This document shows, piece by piece, positions 16,839 through 24,602 of a DNA stretch of 64,000 bases. A program made the position numbers and the translations under genes. This DNA comes from CAZWLY01 sp964634465 (GTDB lineage Bacteria; Desulfobacterota; Desulfarculia; G963662305), in NCBI GenBank assembly GCA_964634465.1, contig CAZWLY010000009.1, positions 152,834 to 216,833 of the forward strand, given 5' to 3'. Position 1 is the stretch's first letter. Each line of letters starts with the position of its first letter. The notes beneath the pieces were generated by a model. It worked only from the letters and a program-made list of their open reading frames with translations, searched no databases and was not told the DNA's origin.

Positions 16839-18074
16839 ATGGGCCAGACGATCGTCGAAAAGATCATCTCTCGCCATGCCGGCCGACGGGTCGAGCCGGA
16901 CGAGATCGTGGTCGTTGCGGTGGACGGGTCCCTGGCCTCGGACACCACCGCCCCGCTGGCCATCAAGGCCTTCGAGGCCATGGGCGGATCGTCCGTCCGC
17001 AACCCGGAGCGCTGCGTTCTGGTCATCGACCACGCCGCTCCGGCGCCCGACTCCCGGACCGCCAACCTCCATTCCCTGATGCGCGACTTCGCCCGGGAGC
17101 AGGGCTGCGTTCTGATCGAAGCCGGCCAGGGGATCTGTCATCAGGTGATGGTCGAAGAAGACCTGGTCCGGCCGGGCGAGATCATCATCGGGGCCGACTC
17201 GCACACCTGCACCTACGGCGCTGTGGGCGCGTTGGGGACCGGCATGGGCTCCACCGACCTGGCCGGGGTCTGGCTGACCGGCAAGATCTGGCTTCGGGTG
17301 CCCCGGAGCCGGAGAGTGATCTTCGAGGGCGAGATAGCTCCGGGCGTCCAGGGCAAAGACTTGATCCTGGCCGTCCTGGCCCGAACCGGGATCGCCGGGG
17401 CGACCTATCAGTCTGTCGAGTTCAGCGGGCCGGCTCTGGTCGGGCTCTCCTTGGCCGACCGGTTGACCATCGCCAACATGGCCGTCGAGGCCGGCGCCAA
17501 AACCGGGTTTGTGGATCCCGCGGGGCTCGATCCCGTCCTGGCGGATCGGATGGATCGGCCCGATCCAGGGGCCGAATACGAAGCCGTCACCGTTTTTGAC
17601 GCCTCCCGGATCGCCCCCCAGGTCAGCCGCCCCCATTCCCCGGACCAGGCCGTCCCGGTGACCGAACTGGAGGGCCGAGAGATCCACTACGGTTTTATCG
17701 GAACCTGCGTCAACGGCCGGCTGGAGGACCTTCAGGTCGCGGCCCGCATCCTTCGGGGGACCGCGATCGCCCCTGGGACCAGGCTGATCATCGCTCCGGC
17801 TTCGCGGCGGGTCTTCCTGGAGGCCCTGGCCGACGGAACCGTCGAAACCCTGACCCGGGCCGGGGCGAGTTTTGTTCCGCCCGGCTGCGGCCCCTGCGTG
17901 GGGACCCACAACGGGGTGCCGGGAGACGGCGAGGTGGTCATCTCCTCGGGCAATCGCAATTTCGTGGGCCGGATGGGCAACCCCAAGGCTTCGGTCTATC
18001 TGGCCTCGGCGGCCACGGTGGCGGCCTCGGTCCGGACCGGCCGGATTACCGATCCCCGCCGGTATTGGGACTAG
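16839..18074 (+). CDS. Aconitase-superfamily hydratase large subunit (LeuC-like)
   Basis: A 411-residue protein of the 3-isopropylmalate dehydratase/homoaconitase large-subunit type. The three FeS-cluster cysteines are readable in FIGTCVNGRLEDL and GCGPCVGTH; the substrate region GADSHTCTYGAVGALGTGMG is also present. ATG 16839 is chosen because it has GAGGAA upstream and starts like homologues (MGQTIVEKI); an earlier in-frame start would add 16 unrelated residues. The small subunit follows 8 nt later. The surroundings carry no leucine or lysine biosynthesis genes, so a catabolic hydratase, for example acting on a methylated maleate or itaconate, is more likely. Confidence 0.9.
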   Translation: MGQTIVEKIISRHAGRRVEPDEIVVVAVDGSLASDTTAPLAIKAFEAMGGSSVRNPERCVLVIDHAAPAPDSRTANLHSLMRDFAREQGCVLIEAGQGICHQVMVEEDLVRPGEIIIGADSHTCTYGAVGALGTGMGSTDLAGVWLTGKIWLRVPRSRRVIFEGEIAPGVQGKDLILAVLARTGIAGATYQSVEFSGPALVGLSLADRLTIANMAVEAGAKTGFVDPAGLDPVLADRMDRPDPGAEYEAVTVFDASRIAPQVSRPHSPDQAVPVTELEGREIHYGFIGTCVNGRLEDLQVAARILRGTAIAPGTRLIIAPASRRVFLEALADGTVETLTRAGASFVPPGCGPCVGTHNGVPGDGEVVISSGNRNFVGRMGNPKASVYLASAATVAASVRTGRITDPRRYWD

Positions 18075-18082
18075 GGAGGAGT

Positions 18083-18586
18083 ATGGAACAGACCATCGTT
18101 GAGGGCCGGGCCCACGTTTACGGAGACCACATCAACACCGACGTGATCATCCCCGGCAAGTACACCAAGACCCTGAACTTGGAGACCTTGGCCGAACACG
18201 TCCTGGAGGACCTCGACCCCGACTTCCGGGCCCGGCTCGCCCCAGGCGACATCCTGGTCGCTGGTGAGAACTTCGGCTGCGGCTCCTCCCGGGAACAAGC
18301 CCCCTTGGCCCTCAAGTCGGCCGGGGTGGCGGCCGTGGCGGCCCGCTATTTCGCCCGAATCTTTTTCCGCAACGCGATCAACATCGGCCTGCCGGTCATC
18401 GAAGTGGACTGGCAGGGCTTCAGCACCGGTGACAGGCTTCGCCTGAACCTGACTTCCGGGTTGTTGGAGAATCTCACTCTGGGGACCGAATTCCAGGCCA
18501 AGCCCCTGCCTCCGGGGATGGTCGCCATCCTGGAGGCCGGCGGCCTGGCCGCCTATCTCAAGTCCCACCGGGATTACCCGGAATAG
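18083..18586 (+). CDS. Aconitase-superfamily hydratase small subunit (LeuD-like)
   Basis: A 167-residue swivel-domain subunit with YGDHINTDVIIPGKY and the conserved GENFGCGSSREQAP loop. In archaeal-type homologues the residues after GxY set the substrate preference (YLRT in homoaconitase-like, YLVx in isopropylmalate types); here the loop reads Y27-T-K-T30, matching neither. ATG 18083 has a strong AGGGAGGAG site. It pairs with the large subunit immediately upstream. Confidence 0.9.
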   Translation: MEQTIVEGRAHVYGDHINTDVIIPGKYTKTLNLETLAEHVLEDLDPDFRARLAPGDILVAGENFGCGSSREQAPLALKSAGVAAVAARYFARIFFRNAINIGLPVIEVDWQGFSTGDRLRLNLTSGLLENLTLGTEFQAKPLPPGMVAILEAGGLAAYLKSHRDYPE

Positions 18587-18656
18587 CCCGCCGGCAGGAC
18601 CTTTCGGGCCTGGTTGGGGGGCGAAGACAGAGACGCCATGGAGAGGAGAACCGTTT

Positions 18657-19859
18657 ATGAATTCTACTGAGGGCCGGCTTCCCCTGGAGAATGTCCGGGT
18701 TCTGGATTTCACCCACGCGGTCATGGGACCGGCGGCCAGCCTGATCCTGGCCGACATGGGGGCCGAGGTGATCCACATCGAACCACCGTCCGGAGACCCC
18801 ACCCGGCGCCTGAGAGGCTTCGGGGTCGGCTATTTCCCCTACTTCAACCGGAACAAAAAAAGCCTCTCCGTGGACATCAAGGCCGATGAGGGGCGGGAGA
18901 TCGTCCACAAACTGGTCGAAACGGCGGACGTGGTCGTGGAGAACTTCGGGCCCGGGACGATGGAGCGTTTGGGCTACGGTTATGAGACCCTGTCGGAGAT
19001 CAACCCCGGTCTGGTCTACTGTTCTCTGAAGGGTTTTCTGTCCGGCCCCTACGAGAAACGGGTGGCCATGGACGAGGTGGTCCAGATGATGGGTGGATTG
19101 GCCTACATGACCGGCATGCCCGGCCGGCCGACCAGGGCCGGAGCCTCGATCATCGACATCACCGGCGGAATGTTCGGGGCGATGGGTATTCTGACCGCGC
19201 TCTACGATCGCCAGATCATCGGCAAGGGCGCTTTTGTCAAAAGCTCCCTTTTTGAAACGACGGCCTTTATAATGGGCCAGCACATGGCCTGCTCGGCCAT
19301 CACCGCCCAGCCGGTGCCGCCGATGCCGGTCCGGGTCAGCGCCTGGTCGGTCTACCGGCTCTTTGAGACCAAGGACGGAGAACAGGTTTTCATCGGCTTG
19401 ATCAGCGAGAAACACTGGCAAAGCTTCTGCCGGGCCTTCGATCGCCAGGACTGGCTGGAGGACGAACGCCTCCAGACCAATAACGACCGGATCGAACAGC
19501 GGGAGTGGTTCATCCCCGAGGTGGAGAAGTTGATCAAAGGGTTCACCAAGGCCGAGGTGATCGATCGCTGCGAGGCGGCCGGGGTCTGCTTCTCGCCGGT
19601 GGCCCGACCGGAAGACCTCTTCGACGATCCCCAGCTCAACCAAGGCCCCGGCGGGTTACTGGAGACCACCTTCCCCGGCGGGATCAAAACGAAAATGCCC
19701 CGGCTGCCGGTCCTCATCGGAGACTATGAATTCGGCCTTCGCAACGATCCGCCGGCCGCGATCGGCTGCGATACCGAGGCCATCTTGTCTGAACTTGGCT
19801 ACGGCCGGGAGGAGGTCGAAACCTTGGCCGAACGCAAGGTGATCAGGACGGCGGGCTAG
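18657..19859 (+). CDS. CaiB/BaiF-type (family III) CoA transferase
   Basis: A 400-residue family III CoA transferase. It begins LENVRVLDFTHAVMGPAASL, contains IEPPSGDPTR, and carries the catalytic aspartate D139 in RVAMDEVVQMMGG; the spacing matches characterised enzymes. It would move CoA from a donor such as succinyl-CoA onto a hydroxy acid or dicarboxylate. Placed between the LeuC/LeuD-like hydratase and the regulator, it probably activates the hydrated acid so that the HMG-CoA-lyase-like enzyme can split it. Confidence 0.9.
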   Translation: MNSTEGRLPLENVRVLDFTHAVMGPAASLILADMGAEVIHIEPPSGDPTRRLRGFGVGYFPYFNRNKKSLSVDIKADEGREIVHKLVETADVVVENFGPGTMERLGYGYETLSEINPGLVYCSLKGFLSGPYEKRVAMDEVVQMMGGLAYMTGMPGRPTRAGASIIDITGGMFGAMGILTALYDRQIIGKGAFVKSSLFETTAFIMGQHMACSAITAQPVPPMPVRVSAWSVYRLFETKDGEQVFIGLISEKHWQSFCRAFDRQDWLEDERLQTNNDRIEQREWFIPEVEKLIKGFTKAEVIDRCEAAGVCFSPVARPEDLFDDPQLNQGPGGLLETTFPGGIKTKMPRLPVLIGDYEFGLRNDPPAAIGCDTEAILSELGYGREEVETLAERKVIRTAG

Positions 19860-19916
19860 ATCGTGAATGCCGGCGGGGGCAAACCGAGCCGCGGCCGGGC
19901 GCAGGAGAAGAAATCG

Positions 19917-20687
19917 ATGACGGCGGTTCAAAGGAACAAGGCCATTCCTCTCTATTATCAACTGGAGATCGACCTTCGCCGCCGGTTGTCCAGCAAGGAA
20001 TTCGGCCCCGGCGACATCCTTCCCAGCGAGGCGGAAATCGGGCGGCAGTACGACGTCAGCCGGATAACCGTCCGCCAGGCTTTGGCCGCCCTGGAGAGGG
20101 AGGGGCTGATCAGCCGCCAACCCGGCCGGGGGACCTTTGTGACCGACAAGGTCCAGCGACTCTGGACGCCCAAGCTGACCGGCTCCCTGGAGGACGCGAT
20201 CATGCTCGGCCTGACCGACAAGTACGAGGTTCGGCTGGTCAAGCGGGAGGAGATGCCGGCCTCCGAGTGGGAGGCCCGGATATTCGACCTGCCGCCTCAG
20301 GGGATGGTCCACCGGATCGAGCGTATTCGGCTCTATGAGGGCAAGCCCCTGGCTCGGATGGTCAACGTTCTGCCGGTCGATATCGGTTCCAGGCTGAATA
20401 CCGAGGACTTCCTGAAACGCCCGGTCATGGCCAATCTGGAACGCCTGGAACTCAGGCTCTCCGAGGCCGACCAGTCCATCGGGGCCACCCTGGCCGATTC
20501 CGAAACGGCGGCCCTTCTGGACATCAAGACCGGCGACCCCCTGCTCCAGATGGAAAGGACCGTCTACGAGGAAAGCGGCCGGGCGGTCAATCACGTCCTG
20601 GTTCTCTTCCGAGCCGACCGGTACTGGTATCGGGTCAAGCTGAAGCGGGAGGGCCAAGGCGGTCGCAGGGATTGGTCCCTGGCCTGA
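19917..20687 (+). CDS. GntR-family (HutC subfamily) transcriptional regulator
   Basis: A 256-residue regulator with an N-terminal winged helix (residues 10-75, core LPSEAEIGRQYDVSRITVRQ) and a C-terminal UTRA ligand-binding domain that starts near residue 95. The end is LLQMERTVYEESGRAVNH, typical of HutC/PhnF members. I prefer ATG 19917, with AGGAG upstream, over a GTG 54 nt earlier that would add a charged, non-conserved tail. It closes the catabolic unit 57 nt after the CoA transferase and is the best candidate to bind the shared motif at 3538 and 15755. Confidence 0.88.
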   Translation: MTAVQRNKAIPLYYQLEIDLRRRLSSKEFGPGDILPSEAEIGRQYDVSRITVRQALAALEREGLISRQPGRGTFVTDKVQRLWTPKLTGSLEDAIMLGLTDKYEVRLVKREEMPASEWEARIFDLPPQGMVHRIERIRLYEGKPLARMVNVLPVDIGSRLNTEDFLKRPVMANLERLELRLSEADQSIGATLADSETAALLDIKTGDPLLQMERTVYEESGRAVNHVLVLFRADRYWYRVKLKREGQGGRRDWSLA

Positions 20688-21140
20688 TCGAATCGCCGGC
20701 CGCGGCGGGCGATCCGACCGGCCGGGGGGATTCCCGAAAAGTTCGCCAGAGCCAGACCGGACCCGAGGCGATGGCCTCAGCGCCCCTGAATGTCAGGCCC
20801 AGGTCTGTCGTAACGTCTCGATAGGTACCTGAATACATTGCCCATTCCGAGCTGAATCTCCATCGGATCGCCTGGCCCGTCGAGTCCGGTCCGGGCCTTG
20901 GCGGTCGAGCCTCCTTGGCTTAGGCGCCCCGCCGTCTTTGCCTCGTCGTCCCTCCGGAGCCTCATCCCCGCCGCCGTCCTTCATCTGGAAAGGCCTGTGA
21001 CTGCTGTGCACCGGGAGTTTCTCCCCTCGCCCCGCCCGGTTGTCCTGGTTCGGCTTACGGCACCTGCGCGACAGTGGTTGCTATATGCTATATTTTTACA
21101 GATTCTTTGAAACCTATGCCCAAGCGGCCGAGGAGGGCGG
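20688..21140. other. Intergenic stretch without a recognised gene
   Basis: A short GC hairpin (CCGGCC at 20696 with GGCCGG at 20720) may terminate the GntR transcript. The last 60 nt are AT-rich with TATATT-like hexamers near 21090 and probably contain the promoter of the arylesterase gene. Short open frames in between show no coding signature. Confidence 0.45.
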
Positions 21141-22202
21141 ATGAAGGTCTGGAAGTACGCAATCATAGCGGCGGGGGTGCTGATCGTCGGCCTGGTCGCT
21201 TTTGTCCTGCGGACCTATTACGTGGCCGGTGAATTCAAGGACTTGGAGCCGCACTTCGCCGGCTCCTGTCGCCGGGTCGTCGGTGTGCTGAGTTCCGAGG
21301 ACATCACCATCGACCAGAAAACCGGCCTGGCCTTCATCTCTTCCATGGAGCGCGGTCCGGATCTCGCGGCCAAGACTCGACGGCCGGGGGCCGTCTTCGC
21401 CTACGATCTGAACGCCGCCAACCCCCGGCTGAGGAATCTGACCGAAGACCTCGGATTCGACTTCCAGCCCCACGGCCTGGGTCTTTACCGCCATGAAAGC
21501 GGCGCCCTGTCCCTGTTTGTGGTCAATCACCGTTTCGACGGCCACTACGTCGAGATCTTCGATTACCAGGACCAGAGACTCATCCCTCGCCGCTCCATAA
21601 AGAGCGAGATGATGCATTCCCCCAACGACGTGTTGCCGGTGGGGCCGGAGCAGTTCTACGTGACCAACGACCATGGCGCTCGCTCGGCGCTGGGCAGGCT
21701 CGTCGAGGACTACCTGCAACTCCCCTGGTCCAACGTGCTCTACTTCGACGGCCGGGGCTTTCGGCCGGCGGCCGGCGAGTTGGCCTACGCCAACGGCATC
21801 AACATCAGTCCCGACGGCCGGAGGGTGTACGTGGCCGAAACCCTGGGCCGGAGAGTCCGGGTCTTCGGCCGCGATCCGAGGACCAACGAGCTCTCGCCGT
21901 TGGAATCGATCGAGGTGGGAACCGGAGTGGACAACATCGAGGTCGATCCGGCCGGCAACCTCTGGCTGGGAGCCCATCCCAAACTACTCGCCTTCGCCGC
22001 CCACGCCAAGGACCCCGCGAAGCTGTCGCCCTGCCAGGTCCTGAAGATCAGCTTCGAGCCGGGCGGCGGCCGCCGGCTGGAAGAGATCTATCTGGGCGGC
22101 GGCCAGGAGCTTTCCGGCTCCAGCGTGGCCGCGGTCTACGGCGACCTGTTGCTCATCGGCGCCGTGGTGGACCACCGCTTTTTGGTGTGCCAAATGCGTT
22201 GA
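21141..22202 (+). CDS. Paraoxonase (PON)-like arylesterase/lactonase
   Basis: A 353-residue six-bladed propeller protein unusually close in layout to animal serum paraoxonases. The PON calcium site is readable: E53 and D54 (SSEDITI), N162 and D163 (SPNDVL), N218 (ANGINISPDG), and D264-N265 (GVDNIEVDP). The active-site histidine pair corresponds to H111 (FQPHGLGL) and H130 (VVNHRF), and the structural disulfide pair to C43 and C350. Residues 5-24 form a hydrophobic anchor, so the enzyme probably faces the periplasm. PON enzymes hydrolyse lactones and aryl esters. It stands alone between two catabolic clusters, with an AGGAGGG ribosome site; lactone hydrolysis or quorum-signal breakdown is possible. 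Confidence 0.85.
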   Translation: MKVWKYAIIAAGVLIVGLVAFVLRTYYVAGEFKDLEPHFAGSCRRVVGVLSSEDITIDQKTGLAFISSMERGPDLAAKTRRPGAVFAYDLNAANPRLRNLTEDLGFDFQPHGLGLYRHESGALSLFVVNHRFDGHYVEIFDYQDQRLIPRRSIKSEMMHSPNDVLPVGPEQFYVTNDHGARSALGRLVEDYLQLPWSNVLYFDGRGFRPAAGELAYANGINISPDGRRVYVAETLGRRVRVFGRDPRTNELSPLESIEVGTGVDNIEVDPAGNLWLGAHPKLLAFAAHAKDPAKLSPCQVLKISFEPGGGRRLEEIYLGGGQELSGSSVAAVYGDLLLIGAVVDHRFLVCQMR

Positions 22203-22254
22203 GACGGGAGGCCGACGCTCTTTCACCCCGGTGAAGCGCCGGCCGGATGCGGGC

Positions 22255-23109
22255 TCAGCCGGCCATGAACTCGAGGATCGCGCTGTCCCGCCGGGCGTTG
22301 GGCGCCAGAACCAACGAGAAATGGTTGGTCCCCTCGAAATCGACCACCCGGGCCTGGGGCAGAGCCTTTTTGAGCTCGGCGGTCGGCCCTTCGGGCAGGA
22401 CCAGGTCGTCGCCGGCCAGCATGCCTTCGGTGGCCCTCAAGATCAGCACCGGGCAGGTCACCTGGGGATAGAACGCGCTCGGGTCCAGGGTCAGGAGGTT
22501 TTCCCGCTCCTCGGCGATGGCCTCCGGCCGGATGCGGGAGCGGACGCCGTCCTCGATGGTCTCGGTTTCGTAGCGGAAATAGTCCTCCATGGCCTGGTTC
22601 CACGGTTTCAGGTAGGGGGCCTGTTTGACCAGTTCGAGATAGGCCGCAAACGAGGGGAAGACCCGGCCCAGCCTGTCGAGCGAGGGCTTGATGCCGGCCG
22701 CGATCTTGGCCCATTCCTCGGGCGAGAGTTGGGCCCCGCCGTCGAGCAGAATCAGCCGGGCGACGAGATCGGGCCGCCGGGCGGCCATGGCCAGGCCGAT
22801 GTAGGCCCCCAGCGAGTGGCCCATGAGGGTGATTCTATCGAGCCCCAACTCGGCCAGGAGCGCCTCGATATCGCGACAGTGGTGCTCGATGGAGTAGCCC
22901 TCGGCCGGCTTGTCGGACAGCCCCCGGCCCCTCAAGTCCATGGCCAGCAAGCGATGGGCCCCCTCGAGGCCGGCGGCGACGAGGTCGAACGAACGACAGT
23001 TGGCGGTCAGGCCGTGGACGGCCAGGATCGGCTCGCCCGCCCCGGGCCAGTCGGCCAGTTGGATTTCGATGCCGTCGCCCCGAGCCCTGATCATCTTCGG
23101 CTGAGCCAC
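22255..23109 (-). CDS. Alpha/beta-hydrolase fold protein
   Basis: A 284-residue alpha/beta hydrolase. The oxyanion region is VHGLTANCRSFD, the nucleophile elbow is MGHSLGAY (S99), and the general base histidine lies in GTNHFSLV near the C-terminus. No signal peptide. It is the last gene of the long minus-strand regulon and lies 28 nt after the MaoC gene. It may hydrolyse a CoA thioester or open a ring dione produced by the pathway; the substrate is unknown. Confidence 0.82.
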   Translation of the reverse strand: MAQPKMIRARGDGIEIQLADWPGAGEPILAVHGLTANCRSFDLVAAGLEGAHRLLAMDLRGRGLSDKPAEGYSIEHHCRDIEALLAELGLDRITLMGHSLGAYIGLAMAARRPDLVARLILLDGGAQLSPEEWAKIAAGIKPSLDRLGRVFPSFAAYLELVKQAPYLKPWNQAMEDYFRYETETIEDGVRSRIRPEAIAEERENLLTLDPSAFYPQVTCPVLILRATEGMLAGDDLVLPEGPTAELKKALPQARVVDFEGTNHFSLVLAPNARRDSAILEFMAG

Positions 23110-23137
23110 GCTCCGTCTCCTTGTTCAGTCGGTTTGT

Positions 23138-23566
23138 TCACTCGGTCTTCTCCGGCGGCATGATGACCGCCTGGCCGACGAGGACCGTCCGGCCCCTTTG
23201 GTTGGTGCAGGCCGTGGCCACTCTGACCCGATTCTTATCCGGCAACACCTCGGTCACCTCGAGCTCGATGGTCAGCTCGTCACCGATGAAGACCGGCTTT
23301 ACGAACTTGAGATCCTGGGAGACATAGATGGTCCCGGTGCCGGGAAACTCGGTCCCGAACACGCCGCCGATGATGCCGGCGGTGAGCATGCCGTGGGCCA
23401 CCCGCCGGCCGAAAACGGCCTTCCTGGCGTATTCTTTGTCCAGGTGGACCGGGTTGTCGTCGCCGGTGGCCCGGGCAAAGTCCTCGATCATCTGTTCGGT
23501 GACGGCGACCCTTTTGCGATAGGTCTGGCCGACCGAAATCTCATCGACGCTCAAGCCGCGGTTCAT
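23138..23566 (-). CDS. MaoC-like (R)-specific enoyl-CoA hydratase
   Basis: A 142-residue hot-dog fold protein with the hydratase-2 motif ATGDDNPVHLDKEYA (catalytic Asp and His) and the FGRRVAHGML segment. Length is that of single-domain PhaJ-like hydratases. The gene lies 28 nt downstream of the Cys-less KAS III paralogue in the same operon. It probably hydrates or dehydrates the beta-position of the CoA ester handled by the neighbouring condensing-type enzymes. Confidence 0.9.
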   Translation of the reverse strand: MNRGLSVDEISVGQTYRKRVAVTEQMIEDFARATGDDNPVHLDKEYARKAVFGRRVAHGMLTAGIIGGVFGTEFPGTGTIYVSQDLKFVKPVFIGDELTIELEVTEVLPDKNRVRVATACTNQRGRTVLVGQAVIMPPEKTE

Positions 23567-23594
23567 GGTTCCGCTTCGCCTCCAGGTCCGTCAT

Positions 23595-24602
23595 TCAGGC
23601 CGGCCCCCACTGGATCGTCGCCGCGGCGTAGGTAAAGCCGATCCCGGCCGAGGCCAGGGCGACGAGCTGGCCGTCGTCGATCACTTCCGCGCCCAGGGCC
23701 AGCACCAGCGACAGAATCGGGTCGTTGGCGCCGTGGCACCCCCACATGTTGAGCGGGATGGACTGTTCGAGGTGAAGACCCAACTCGGCCAGGACCATCG
23801 CCCGCTGGGCGGTGGGCAGGTGACGCAGGGCCAGATAGTCGGCCCGCCGCCCGTCGAGGGCCCGTTGGATCACCTCGACCAGTCGCCTGGGAAAGCGCTC
23901 GGCCAGGTAGGCGGCCGTCAATTCCGGGTGGGCGGTCTGGTAGAACATCAACGGCGAGTCTATGTTATCGGCGGTGAAAGGTATCTCGGTGCCGCCGCCG
24001 GGTACGTAGACCTCGTCGGCCATCTCGGGATCGACCTCGACGACCACGTTCAACAGCCGGTTGGCCCGATGGCCGCGCTTCAAGATCATCGCCCCGCCCG
24101 AGGCCGAAAGCGGCAGGAGAAAGCGGGTGTCCGGGTTTTTGTAATCGACCAGGTCGATGTTACGGCTGCCGCCGGCCAAGAGCACGGTCTCGATCTCGGG
24201 ATCGCCGATCATCATGTCTCGGGCCACCTTGAGACCGATGACGGCCGTCACCCCTTGCCCGACCAGGTCGAAGGCCCAGGCGTTTACGCAGCCCGCCTCT
24301 TTCTGCAGGCGGATGGCCGCCGTCTGGGCGATGTAGTCCTTGTACTCCTCGCCGGTCCAGATGACCAGGTCCACCTCGGCCGGGTCCAGACCGGCCAGGT
24401 GAAAGGCCTGATCGGCCGCCCAGACGGACATGGGGATCGGTTGATCGTCCGGCGAGGGCAGGGCCTTGCGGCTCAGGCCCAGCTCGGCCAGCTCCGCCAC
24501 GCTCAGGCCGGATTTTTCGGCTATCTCCGGGGCCGTCTCGCGCCCCTCCGGCAGATAGAGGCCCACCCCGGCGACGCCGATGGTCATCTCCGGATCAGTC
24601 AT
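23595..24602 (-). CDS. KAS III-fold thiolase-like protein lacking the catalytic cysteine
   Basis: A 335-residue member of the FabH/thiolase fold. The segment AWAFDLVGQGVTAV aligns with the FabH motif AFDVAAACAGF, but the catalytic Cys position is G117. A GCHGANDPIL motif stands where FabH has GNTSAAS. The true start is ATG 24602, which overlaps the end of the acyl-CoA ligase gene by 8 nt; longer in-frame extensions read the ligase gene out of frame. Its paralogue at 26127 retains Cys118. A heterodimer in which only one partner is catalytic (as in PqsBC) is the simplest reading. Confidence 0.82.
   Translation of the reverse strand: MTDPEMTIGVAGVGLYLPEGRETAPEIAEKSGLSVAELAELGLSRKALPSPDDQPIPMSVWAADQAFHLAGLDPAEVDLVIWTGEEYKDYIAQTAAIRLQKEAGCVNAWAFDLVGQGVTAVIGLKVARDMMIGDPEIETVLLAGGSRNIDLVDYKNPDTRFLLPLSASGGAMILKRGHRANRLLNVVVEVDPEMADEVYVPGGGTEIPFTADNIDSPLMFYQTAHPELTAAYLAERFPRRLVEVIQRALDGRRADYLALRHLPTAQRAMVLAELGLHLEQSIPLNMWGCHGANDPILSLVLALGAEVIDDGQLVALASAGIGFTYAAATIQWGPA

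Noticed and set aside
16839..18586. Leucine biosynthesis leuC/leuD
   Set aside because: Not excluded by sequence alone, but no leuA or leuB is nearby, the neighbours are catabolic and the specificity loop differs, so I did not assign these gene symbols.
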